7,790 bases of DNA from an uncultured Collinsella sp. (GTDB lineage: Bacteria > Actinomycetota > Coriobacteriia > Coriobacteriales > Coriobacteriaceae): positions 1 to 7,790 of the forward strand of contig CATYJU010000068.1 in assembly GCA_958407995.1 (NCBI GenBank). Direction: 5' to 3'. The notes beneath the pieces were generated by a model. It searched no databases. It was given only the letters and a program-made list of their open reading frames with translations, and was not told the DNA's origin. A program made the translations under genes and the position numbers. This document shows positions 1-5,776 of this stretch, one piece after another. Numbering within the stretch: the stretch's first letter is position 1; every line of letters begins with the position of its first letter.

Positions 1-1149
1 GATATCGACGCCCTGCCCGTCACCGAGCAGACCGGCGAGGAGTTCGCCAGCGTCAATGAGGGTTGCATGCACGCCTGCGGTCACGACTGCCACATCGCCA
101 TGATGCTCGGCACGCTGCAGATCCTGCGCCACATGACCGATGACATCCACGGCGAGATCCGCATCGTGTTCCAGCCCAGCGAGGAAAACGGCCAGGGCGC
201 CAAGCTCATGATCGGCACCGGCGTGCTCGATGGCGTCGATGGCGCCTATGCCGCTCACATTTGGAGCGAGGTCGACGCCGGCACCGTAAGCTGCGAGCCC
301 GGCCCGCGCATGGCCAATACCGACTGGTTCCGCATCGATGTCCGCGGTACCTCGTGCCACGGCGCCATGCCCCAGCGCGGCCACGACGCCGTTATGGTTG
401 CCGCCGAGATTGTCAACGCCCTGCAGACCATCGTCTCGCGCGAGATCAGCCCCTACGAGCCGGCCGTCATCACCGTCGGCGAGCTGCACGGCGGCACCGC
501 GCGCAACGTTATCGCCGGCACGGCCTACCTCGCCGGCACAGTACGCACCTACGGCGATTCAACCCACGAGGAAATGCCGGAGCTTATGCGCCGCATCGTG
601 GAGCATACCGCGGCGGCCTTGGGCGCCGAGGCAGAGCTCACCGACTACACCATCGCCAACTACAAGGTCGAAAACGACGCGGCCTCGAGCGAGCGCTGCC
701 GTCAGGCCGTAATTAAGTGTCTGGGTCCCGCCGGCCAAGGCCATTATCGCGGCACACTTTCGGGCGAGGATTTTTCGGAGTACCTGCGCCGCGTGCCGGG
801 TGTGCTTGCCTTTGTAGGTACGCGCAACCCCAAGATTGGCGCCACGTACGCCCAACATTCTTGCTTCTACAAGATCGACGAGACCGTGCTGGCAAAGGGC
901 TCCATGGTAGCCGCCCAGTATGCTATCGACTTTTTGGCCGAGCCCACGCAAGAGGAGCTCGACGGCCCCGCGATTACCGCGGTCGCCGAAACCAACCCCG
1001 ATCTGGCCGCCAAGTTGCGCTCTGCCAAGGCGACGACCGCCGAGGCTCGTGACGCCATCCATGATGCCCGCACGGCTCGCCATGCCGCAATCAAGGGCAT
1101 CCACGAAGCCCGCGCCGCCGCTCGCCACGAGGAAAAGCGCGACGAGTAG
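1..1149 (+). CDS. M20-family (M20D-like) metal-dependent amidohydrolase, 5'-truncated
   Basis: The reading frame is open from base 1, so the start lies outside the window. 382 residues remain, and roughly the first 90-100 are missing by comparison with typical family members. Visible M20D hallmarks are DIDALP (residues 1-6), HACGHD (24-29, with metal-ligand Cys26 and His28), QPSEEN (59-64, catalytic and ligand Glu), AAHIW (84-88, ligand His86), the dimerisation-domain segment GTSCHGAMPQ, SGEDFSEY (254-261) and a late AQHSCF (His286). Known members hydrolyse N-acyl amino acids, hippurate or similar amides in the cytoplasm using a di-metal centre; the substrate here cannot be read from sequence. 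After the expected fold end near residue 313 there is a tail of about 70 residues, rich in Ala, Arg and Glu and likely helical. The gene converges on DUF2752 across a hairpin. Family certain; substrate open. Confidence 0.93.
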   Translation, partial: DIDALPVTEQTGEEFASVNEGCMHACGHDCHIAMMLGTLQILRHMTDDIHGEIRIVFQPSEENGQGAKLMIGTGVLDGVDGAYAAHIWSEVDAGTVSCEPGPRMANTDWFRIDVRGTSCHGAMPQRGHDAVMVAAEIVNALQTIVSREISPYEPAVITVGELHGGTARNVIAGTAYLAGTVRTYGDSTHEEMPELMRRIVEHTAAALGAEAELTDYTIANYKVENDAASSERCRQAVIKCLGPAGQGHYRGTLSGEDFSEYLRRVPGVLAFVGTRNPKIGATYAQHSCFYKIDETVLAKGSMVAAQYAIDFLAEPTQEELDGPAITAVAETNPDLAAKLRSAKATTAEARDAIHDARTARHAAIKGIHEARAAARHEEKRDE

Positions 1150-1184
1150 CCGTCACGCCCATCCATAACAGCCTGGCTAAAGCA

Positions 1185-1223
1185 AAGCGGGGGCGGACGT
1201 TATCTCAACGTTCGCCCCCGCTT
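1185..1223. terminator. Shared hairpin between convergent genes
   Basis: Two 17-base arms (1185-1201 and 1207-1223) pair completely except for one G·U-type position around a 5-base loop. The hairpin lies 35 bases after the amidohydrolase stop and 32 bases after the DUF2752 stop, the expected place for a bidirectional terminator. The T-tracts are weak: on the minus strand the exit reads CTTTGCTTTAG, and on the plus strand only CTTATG. Termination may therefore be more efficient for the minus-strand unit. Confidence 0.8.
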
Positions 1224-1255
1224 ATGTGTCGACCGTTTTTCTAGCGCGTCCTCCG

Positions 1256-1732
1256 TCACGCCAGGTAAGAGCGAAGGATGGTGAGCCAGCGTGAGGGTTC
1301 GAGGTGGATGATATCGTCGGGAACTCCGGCGGGCGCATAGCCGCCAAAGAGCAGACCGGCATCTGCCGGATTGATGAGGCGCACGATCCATACGACGACG
1401 ACCAGCACGCACAACACGGTGACCGCAATGTCGATACCACGCTTTAGCTTGCTCGATGCCACCTCCTCGCGCACGAACGCGAGCACAAACGCAATCGGCA
1501 CCACCCAAAACAGCGGATGGTAGGCAAAGGCAGCCGCATAATCGAGGCGCAGCGCCGCCAGCCACGCCCTCGTCATGCCGCATCCCGGACAAGGAACGCC
1601 CGTCATCAATCGAAAAATGCAGCCAATGTCGAGCAGGTAGAGCGCGAGCCAGGCGACAAAGAGCGCGCCGGTGCAAAAAAGGGCGCGGCGAAGGAGCTCT
1701 GCCGTGCCCCTATGTCCCTGGGAGCTGTTCAC
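1256..1732 (-). CDS. DUF2752-family small membrane protein
   Basis: 158 residues from a GTG at 1732. The family signature GVPCPGCGMTRAW is at residues 45-57, just after a first hydrophobic segment (about 19-40). Further hydrophobic segments lie at about 72-88 and 101-120. The short C-terminal part contains GLLFGGYAPAGVPDD. DUF2752 proteins are small polytopic membrane proteins of unknown biochemical role; the paired Cys could bind metal or form a disulfide, which is inference. An upstream ATG at 1792 would overlap the preceding gene by 47 bases and has no ribosome binding site. The GTG lies 13 bases after that gene's stop and has AAGGG (1737-1741) before it, with a rather short 4-base gap, so it is preferred. 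It is probably co-transcribed with the zinc-ribbon/DUF4234-like gene. Confidence 0.85.
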   Translation of the reverse strand: MNSSQGHRGTAELLRRALFCTGALFVAWLALYLLDIGCIFRLMTGVPCPGCGMTRAWLAALRLDYAAAFAYHPLFWVVPIAFVLAFVREEVASSKLKRGIDIAVTVLCVLVVVVWIVRLINPADAGLLFGGYAPAGVPDDIIHLEPSRWLTILRSYLA

Positions 1733-1745
1733 GCCGCCCTTATTG

Positions 1746-2354
1746 TTAGGCACGAGCGCCAAGGCGAGTGTTGTAAGCCGTTGCCATGGCATTGGTATTA
1801 TTGATGACGATGTTCATAGCGAAGATGGGACCAAGGCCGCACAGGAGCGCGCCGAAGATCTGCCACAGAAGAACGGTGGTGCCGTTTTCCTGGAACACCA
1901 GGCCGTAGCGAGGAGCGTTGGCCTGCAGGCGGTTGCCAATCTTGTAATACCAGTAGTACGCGTAGAAGCCGCAGGTCACAAACGATAGAAGGATGAATTC
2001 CGCCAGACCCGGCGTGTAATCGCCGTCATCCTGACACAACGTGTTGACGTCGCGTGCCAAGCAATACAGGAAGTAGAACGAATAGATACCGCAGGTCACA
2101 AGAGAGAGCAGCAGCCAGCCGATCAGGCTGCGGTCAGCCTTAATGGGGCCATAGCCCATCGGAGCGGATGCGGACTGTTGGGCGTATTGACCGGTGTACT
2201 GCTGCTGAGGCTGGGGCGCGGGCTGAATAGCCTGGGCCGGAGCGGGCTGGGGCTGCGGGGCCGCAGCGGCAGAAGCGGCACCAACGGCGGATCCGCAAAC
2301 AGGGCAGAATTTGGCATCATCCGAAATGGGAGAACCACAAGTGGGACAGAACAT
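1746..2354 (-). CDS. Zinc-ribbon DUF4234-like membrane protein
   Basis: 202 residues. Residues 1-21 form a double-CxxC zinc ribbon (CPTCG at 3-7, CPVCG at 17-21). A flexible Ala/Pro/Gln-rich linker (about 25-68) follows, then a membrane part. This contains two matching units, LLLSLVTCGIYSFYFLY (81-97) and ILLSFVTCGFYAYYWYY (121-137), separated by an acidic loop, and a third hydrophobic segment at about 162-185. The repeated TCG-I/F-Y units with aromatic residues resemble DUF4234, a family of unknown function. The zinc ribbon presumably faces the cytoplasm. The start is well set by AGGAGAGG about 4-6 bases upstream. The gene heads a likely two-gene unit with DUF2752. Its zinc-ribbon head closely matches that of the neighbouring 2550-3833 gene. 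Family call moderately sure; function unknown. Confidence 0.88.
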   Translation of the reverse strand: MFCPTCGSPISDDAKFCPVCGSAVGAASAAAAPQPQPAPAQAIQPAPQPQQQYTGQYAQQSASAPMGYGPIKADRSLIGWLLLSLVTCGIYSFYFLYCLARDVNTLCQDDGDYTPGLAEFILLSFVTCGFYAYYWYYKIGNRLQANAPRYGLVFQENGTTVLLWQIFGALLCGLGPIFAMNIVINNTNAMATAYNTRLGARA

Positions 2355-2371
2355 GAGCCTCTCCTTTTCCT

Positions 2372-2388
2372 AAGGCGTCGCACGCCTT
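2372..2388. repeat. Small perfect hairpin in the leader of the DUF4234-like gene
   Basis: A 7-base perfect inverted repeat (AAGGCGT / ACGCCTT) with a 3-base loop sits immediately upstream of the ribosome binding site (about 2359-2370) of the zinc-ribbon/DUF4234-like gene. It has no T-tract towards the gene, so it is more likely a 5' leader structure than a terminator. Any effect on translation is inference. Confidence 0.4.
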
Positions 2389-2429
2389 CAAACCTTACAC
2401 GTCTACGTTCTCAACAATAGCCGCGACGT

Positions 2430-2441
2430 TGTTGCGCAACA
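2430..2441. promoter_or_regulatory. 12-base perfect palindrome upstream of the DUF4234-like gene (candidate operator)
   Basis: TGTTGCGCAACA reads the same on both strands and lies about 75 bases upstream of the start at 2354, in the 195-base gap (2355-2549) that must hold this unit's promoter. I cannot place convincing -35/-10 boxes there. A central CpG with TTGC/GCAA arms is a common shape for a helix-turn-helix regulator site. No known regulon is assigned. Confidence 0.3.
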
Positions 2442-2506
2442 TTGACCAATTTCCGAGAAATTTTGCTGCAACCGTTTTCCCAGGCATTTTCTTGCTTTCG
2501 CAGTAG

Positions 2507-2541
2507 AAAAAGGCACCCCGGGCTCAGTTGCCCAGGGCGCC
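2507..2541 (-). terminator. Rho-independent terminator of the zinc-ribbon/DUF4013-like gene
   Basis: On the minus strand a 12-base-pair stem (GGCGCCCTGGGC / GCCCGGGGTGCC, two G·U-type positions) with a 6-base loop is followed directly by TTTTT. It begins 9 bases after the stop codon of the gene ending at 2550. It separates that gene from the downstream DUF4234–DUF2752 unit. Confidence 0.9.
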
Positions 2542-2549
2542 TCGACCGG

Positions 2550-3833
2550 CTATTCGGTTTGATTGTTTTCGGCAGCAGGATTATCGCCCGGCTCATCCGC
2601 CGGCGTGGCAACGGCATCCCAATCGGGCTCCGCAGGCGTCGCCTCGGACGCCGGTGCGGGGGCAGGCGCGGGTGCCGGGGCAGGGGCAGGCGCGGGTGCC
2701 GGGGCAGGGGCAGCACCAGTGGCTGCCATGGGATTGAATCCCGCAGGAGCAGGCTTCTTCTCACCCGGGAGCACAAAAGTCAAAACGTCGTCCTTGTCCT
2801 CATCGGCCCATTCGCTTGCATAACGTGCAGCCCAATAGCCAACGGCACGGTGCTTGAGCATCTTGCCAAAGACCGTAAGGAACACCGTGACGAATGCAAT
2901 CAGCACCAGGAACAATACGAGCGTGACACCACCGGCGGTAACAATCGCCTCGATACCCGTGGGGCGATAGTAATAGCCGTACGCGCCAATTCCGGCGATG
3001 GCACCAAAGACAGCTGTCAAGATCCACGTAATGGCGTTGGAAACCAGGCCCGTCAAAAACTCCGGAAGGAACGAAGCGCAGAACAGCTTGGTCTTGTTGT
3101 GCTTAAACGCCGCCCAGACCTTGTCGAGCGAAAACGCGCTCTCGACGCGACCGGTCACCGCAAAGTGCATCACGGCGATGTCGGCGAACATCTTAAAGAA
3201 GACACCCAGAATCGCCGAGGCAATTAGCGCCAGGACAAGCAGGCCAAGCGAGCCAAACAGCGCAGCCTCGAGCGCATAAGAGCCGTAATACGAATACGAA
3301 CCCGCCGCGCCAATTACCACGCCCTCCACCAGCGAAAGCACTACACCGATCACGGGAATGGCAGCGATAACCTCGAGCACGACCGAGATAACGCTCGAAA
3401 AGATTCCAAGGCCAAACGACGTGGAACGCATCAACGGACGCTCCATGCCGTCATCGATCTTAAGCGACAGATCGCGACCCCACTCTATGCCAAAGCCCGA
3501 ACCGCACACGCTCGCCACGTAGGCAGCCAAAAAGCCGATGGCAGCTGCAATACCGCCGATAACGGGGATGAACAGCACGAGCACCGACACGACACAGATA
3601 AGCGCCGGCAAAAAAGCGATCTGGCATACGCGCTGCAGCACGCCCGGAGTCTTGGTCATATCCTCAAACGCCTGAGCCACACAGCCCTTGGACGCGCTCA
3701 TGGGAGGCTGAGGGACAAATTGCTGAGGCTGACCCTGAGGGGCGGAAGCTGCAGCACCAGCATTAGGAGCACCGCACACACCGCAGAACTTGTCGTTATC
3801 GCCCATAGGAGCGCCACACTGCGAACAGAACAT
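2550..3833 (-). CDS. Zinc-ribbon, polytopic membrane protein (DUF4013-like) with Ala-Pro tail
   Basis: 427 residues. A double-CxxC zinc ribbon (CSQCG 3-7, CGVCG 17-21) leads into a Gln/Pro linker (about 28-45). The body is rich in hydrophobic segments, roughly 70-110, 140-180, 190-222, 252-285 and 297-325. The segment after 210 (MFADIAVMHFAVTGR…AFSLDKVWAAFKHNK) resembles DUF4013-type proteins; function unknown. The C-terminus (about 340-427) is charged, then carries a long alternating Ala-Pro run (about 375-395) and an acidic end. In-frame ATGs extend further upstream, but the chosen start puts CxxC at residue 3, as in the neighbouring zinc-ribbon gene, and has GAAGGG (3843-3848) 9 bases before it. 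It has its own terminator at 2507-2541 and an upstream promoter-like region, so it is probably a single-gene unit. Gene certain; family call tentative. Confidence 0.88.
   Translation of the reverse strand: MFCSQCGAPMGDNDKFCGVCGAPNAGAAASAPQGQPQQFVPQPPMSASKGCVAQAFEDMTKTPGVLQRVCQIAFLPALICVVSVLVLFIPVIGGIAAAIGFLAAYVASVCGSGFGIEWGRDLSLKIDDGMERPLMRSTSFGLGIFSSVISVVLEVIAAIPVIGVVLSLVEGVVIGAAGSYSYYGSYALEAALFGSLGLLVLALIASAILGVFFKMFADIAVMHFAVTGRVESAFSLDKVWAAFKHNKTKLFCASFLPEFLTGLVSNAITWILTAVFGAIAGIGAYGYYYRPTGIEAIVTAGGVTLVLFLVLIAFVTVFLTVFGKMLKHRAVGYWAARYASEWADEDKDDVLTFVLPGEKKPAPAGFNPMAATGAAPAPAPAPAPAPAPAPAPAPASEATPAEPDWDAVATPADEPGDNPAAENNQTE
2653..2713. repeat. 24-base tandem repeat encoding the Ala-Pro run
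   Basis: Units at 2653-2676 and 2677-2700 are 24 bases long and differ at two positions. A partial third copy of 13 bases follows (2701-2713). Read on the minus strand they encode the alternating Ala-Pro tail of the zinc-ribbon/DUF4013-like protein. Because 24 is a multiple of three, copy-number change would alter tail length without breaking the frame. Confidence 0.85.
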
Positions 3834-3842
3834 CGAAATCAT

Positions 3843-3848
3843 CCCTTC
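3843..3848 (-). promoter_or_regulatory. Ribosome binding site that decides the start of the DUF4013-like gene
   Basis: GAAGGG on the minus strand lies 9 bases before the ATG at 3833. It directly abuts the in-frame ATG at 3842, which is too close to be used from this site. This supports the start giving a zinc ribbon beginning Met-Phe-Cys. Confidence 0.6.
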
Positions 3849-3862
3849 GTATCTTAAGCGAA

Positions 3863-3911
3863 TCACCTGGATCGCAAACGATGTCTTGGTCACCATTATC
3901 ACCCAAGGTGA
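3863..3911 (-). promoter_or_regulatory. Putative promoter/operator of the DUF4013-like gene with GGTGA/TCACC repeats
   Basis: A -10-like GATAAT (plus-strand 3895-3900) lies about 60 bases upstream of the start. Around it the plus strand carries TCACC at 3863-3867, 3890-3894 and 3899-3903, and GGTGA at 3907-3911. The last two form a perfect 5-base inverted repeat with a 3-base spacer. The two sites flanking the -10 are 9 bases apart as direct repeats. No good -35 is seen. The arrangement suggests a regulator binding over the promoter, but this is inference. Confidence 0.35.
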
Positions 3912-3914
3912 GGA

Positions 3915-3939
3915 CAAATACTCTTAGATGACGTATTTG
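3915..3939. repeat. 7-base perfect inverted repeat in the yitT–DUF4013-like gap
   Basis: CAAATAC and GTATTTG are perfect inverted copies separated by 11 bases, just upstream (on the minus strand) of the candidate promoter of the DUF4013-like gene. It could be an operator or a weak hairpin after yitT. It lacks a following T-tract, so I do not call it a terminator. Confidence 0.35.
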
Positions 3940-3983
3940 CAGCGCGCAGGGCGCTATTCAATTGTTTGATGAGTACGTCCGCG

Positions 3984-5006
3984 CTAGTTCGTGCCGCGGA
4001 AGCCCTTGCCGACGATCTCGGAGCTGTCGACGATCGTGATAAAGGCACCCGGATCGACTTCGCGCGCATAGCGGCGCAGTTGCACGGCCTCGCGACGGCT
4101 CAGCACGCTCATGATCACCGTCACGCACTTGCCCGAGAAGGCACCGTAGCCGCGGCTGATGGTCGCCGTGCGGTTGAGATGCTTGACGATAAACTCCTCG
4201 ACCTTAAGGGGCTCGGAACAAATGACCGTGCAGACTTTGCGCAGGTGAATGCTCTCAATGGCTTTGTCGACCACAAGCGTCTTGGCAAACAGGCCGAGCA
4301 CGCAATACAGACCGACACGCGGGCCATACAAAAAGGCCGCGATGGTCACGATGCCGATATCGACCAGCAGTAGGGCACGGCCAATCTCGAGCGTCGTGCG
4401 GCGCTTGAGGATCATGGCAAGAATGTCCGTGCCACCCGTCGAGGCGCCGATGTCAAAGACAATAGCGCTGCCGAGCGCCGGCAAGATGACGGCAAAGCAC
4501 AGGTCGAGCCACATATCGCCCGTCATCGAGACATCGGTCGGAATAAAGAGCTCAAACAGCGAAACATAGGCGGACAACGCAAACGAGGCGAAGACGCTCC
4601 AAAGAATCGCCTTGCGCTCCAAAAAGATAAAGCCCAAAACGACGAGAACCGCGTTGATAATCCACATAAAGACGCCGACGGGCAGAGTCGGGAACAGCGT
4701 GGACAGAATGACCGACACGCCCGAGGTGCCGCCAAAAGCAAAGTGATTAGGGGTTTTAAACGCAACGATGGCAAAGGCCGTAAGAATCAGACCCAGATTG
4801 AGCTCGGCAAAAAAGCGCGGGAAGCCTGGCTCCTGGCTGCGCTTTTGACCGGCACGCTCGCCGCGCTCGATATCGGTGCGATCAACCACGCGCTCCATCG
4901 GCACCACGGGAGGACGATGCACCTCCTCGGCAGCACGCGATGCCGCCTCTGCAGCGGCGGCCTCAATCGCCCATGCCTTGCTTTCTGTTTCGTGCTCGTC
5001 GGCCAT
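3984..5006 (-). CDS. YitT-family membrane protein with C-terminal DUF2179 domain
   Basis: 340 residues. The N-terminal 65 or so are charged and probably cytoplasmic, including an Ala-rich helix (about 11-30) unusual for the family. The membrane part follows with segments near 68-84, 107-128, 132-150, 165-188, 211-227 and 229-242. It carries the YitT glycine motifs GGTSGVSVI (92-100) and GASTGGTDILAMIL (187-200). The C-terminal DUF2179 domain (about 257-336) contains ISRGYGAFSGK (283-293) and ends near IVDSSEIVGKGF. YitT proteins are common in Firmicutes and Actinobacteria; their transported substrate is not established. The start is supported by GAGGAG (5015-5020) 8 bases upstream. It is flanked by gaps of 150 and 204 bases, so likely monocistronic; no clear terminator is visible downstream. 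Confidence 0.94.
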   Translation of the reverse strand: MADEHETESKAWAIEAAAAEAASRAAEEVHRPPVVPMERVVDRTDIERGERAGQKRSQEPGFPRFFAELNLGLILTAFAIVAFKTPNHFAFGGTSGVSVILSTLFPTLPVGVFMWIINAVLVVLGFIFLERKAILWSVFASFALSAYVSLFELFIPTDVSMTGDMWLDLCFAVILPALGSAIVFDIGASTGGTDILAMILKRRTTLEIGRALLLVDIGIVTIAAFLYGPRVGLYCVLGLFAKTLVVDKAIESIHLRKVCTVICSEPLKVEEFIVKHLNRTATISRGYGAFSGKCVTVIMSVLSRREAVQLRRYAREVDPGAFITIVDSSEIVGKGFRGTN

Positions 5007-5049
5007 TACGGCAACTCCTCGTTAACAATTTGGAAACAATGCGCCCATT

Positions 5050-5077
5050 AGGGTAACGCGGAACGTGGGGATTGCAA
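5050..5077 (-). promoter_or_regulatory. Possible yitT promoter
   Basis: On the minus strand TTGCAA (5072-5077) and TACCCT (5050-5055) are spaced 16 bases apart, about 45 bases upstream of the yitT start. The -35 is fair and the -10 poor, so this is a weak match. The sequence lies just after the asp23 terminator, where a yitT promoter is expected. Confidence 0.3.
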
Positions 5078-5118
5078 CCCTTAGTTAGACGAGCGGTATG
5101 ACTATATCGGGAGCGTAC

Positions 5119-5160
5119 AAAAACGGCCGGCCACGCTTTTGCTTGCGCGGTCGGCCGTTT
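5119..5160 (-). terminator. Rho-independent terminator of the amaP–DUF2273–asp23 unit
   Basis: On the minus strand two 16-base arms (5145-5160 and 5121-5136) pair with one G·U-type position and one mismatch around an 8-base A-rich loop. The 3' arm runs straight into TTTTT. It begins 50 bases after the asp23 stop and separates asp23 from yitT. Confidence 0.88.
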
Positions 5161-5210
5161 AACGTTTTCGCAGATAAAACCTGCCAAAACAAACCTGTCT
5201 TTTTGGAAGG

Positions 5211-5732
5211 TTATTCGTGCTGGCTGGTGCGGTGCTCGTACTCCTCGGGGGTGATGACGTCCTCGATGCGCAGGTTGACGCCCGCCACCTCAAGGCCGGT
5301 CATCGCGGCCAGACGCTCGGTCACGCGCGCCTTGACGTCGTCGAAAATCGCGGGCGCATAGGCGCCGTACTCGATAATGACGGAGATGTTGACGACCACG
5401 CGATTGTCATCGGTGACCTCGACCGTCACGCCCTTGGTCAGATTCTCGGCACCAAACTGCTCCTGCACAAAGTGCATGAGGTTGCCCTTCATGCCCAGGA
5501 CGTGCGGTACCTCGCGGGTGGCCATGGCGACGATCTTCTCGATCACACCGTTGGAATAGGTCAGCGAGTCCTCGGACTCGTCCGCTTCCCCATCATCCTC
5601 ATCCGCATCGTCGGCGGGCTCGGCCTCGACGAGCGCCTCGTCCTCGAGCGTTACGTCCTCGGCCTCGGCGGCGACGGTCTCGTCTGCCTCGAGCTCGGTA
5701 TCGGCCACATCGACCTTCGTGTTAAAAGCCAT
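5211..5732 (-). CDS. asp23: Asp23/Gls24-family envelope stress protein with acidic N-terminal tail
   Basis: 173 residues. The Asp23 domain covers about 57-165: SNGVIEKIVAMATREVPHV near its start, then VTVEVTDDNRVVVNISVIIEYG, DVKARVTERLAAMTGLEV and VNLRIEDVITPEE. Asp23 (alkaline shock protein 23) is an abundant soluble protein held near the membrane in staphylococci, where its loss triggers a cell-wall stress response. Here the first 57 residues include 25 Asp/Glu and a single Lys, an extension longer and more acidic than I expect for the family. AAGGAGG (5737-5743) with a 4-base gap is the strongest ribosome binding site in the window, in line with high expression. It is the last gene of the amaP–DUF2273–asp23 unit, 44 bases after DUF2273, with a small hairpin in between. 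Family call firm. Confidence 0.94.
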   Translation of the reverse strand: MAFNTKVDVADTELEADETVAAEAEDVTLEDEALVEAEPADDADEDDGEADESEDSLTYSNGVIEKIVAMATREVPHVLGMKGNLMHFVQEQFGAENLTKGVTVEVTDDNRVVVNISVIIEYGAYAPAIFDDVKARVTERLAAMTGLEVAGVNLRIEDVITPEEYEHRTSQHE

Positions 5733-5747
5733 GGTTCCTCCTTATGC

Positions 5748-5765
5748 CCACCGCACACGCGGCGG
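5748..5765 (-). repeat. Intercistronic hairpin just before the asp23 ribosome binding site
   Basis: Arms CCGCCGC and GCGGTGG (minus strand) pair over 7 bases, with one G·U, around a 4-base loop. The stem ends 4 bases before the AAGGAGG of asp23. Without a T-tract it is not a terminator. It could act as a processing or stabilising element that raises asp23 mRNA relative to the two membrane genes, which is inference. Confidence 0.45.
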
Positions 5766-5776
5766 TCGAATACATG

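Noticed and set aside
1733..1792. ATG at 1792 as start of DUF2752
   Set aside because: It has no ribosome binding site and overlaps the upstream coding region by 47 bases. The GTG at 1732 lies just after the upstream stop.
2653..2713. Tandem repeat as a CRISPR or mobile-element end
   Set aside because: The units are contiguous without spacers and code in frame for Ala-Pro, so this is a coding repeat.
2442..3227. Plus-strand open frame of 261 residues opposite the DUF4013-like gene
   Set aside because: Its Arg/Gly-rich start comes from the complement of the terminator and the Ala-Pro repeat. It has no recognisable domain, and the minus strand is clearly coding.
1746..3833. Zinc-ribbon genes as a defence or toxin system
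   Set aside because: I see no nuclease, ATPase, protease or toxin motif in the cluster and no mobile-element context. Only membrane and zinc-ribbon parts are visible.
3834..3917. Earlier starts of the DUF4013-like gene
   Set aside because: They would add 28 residues through a region carrying promoter-like repeats. The later ATG has a properly spaced ribosome binding site and matches the Met-Phe-Cys start of the paralogous zinc ribbon.
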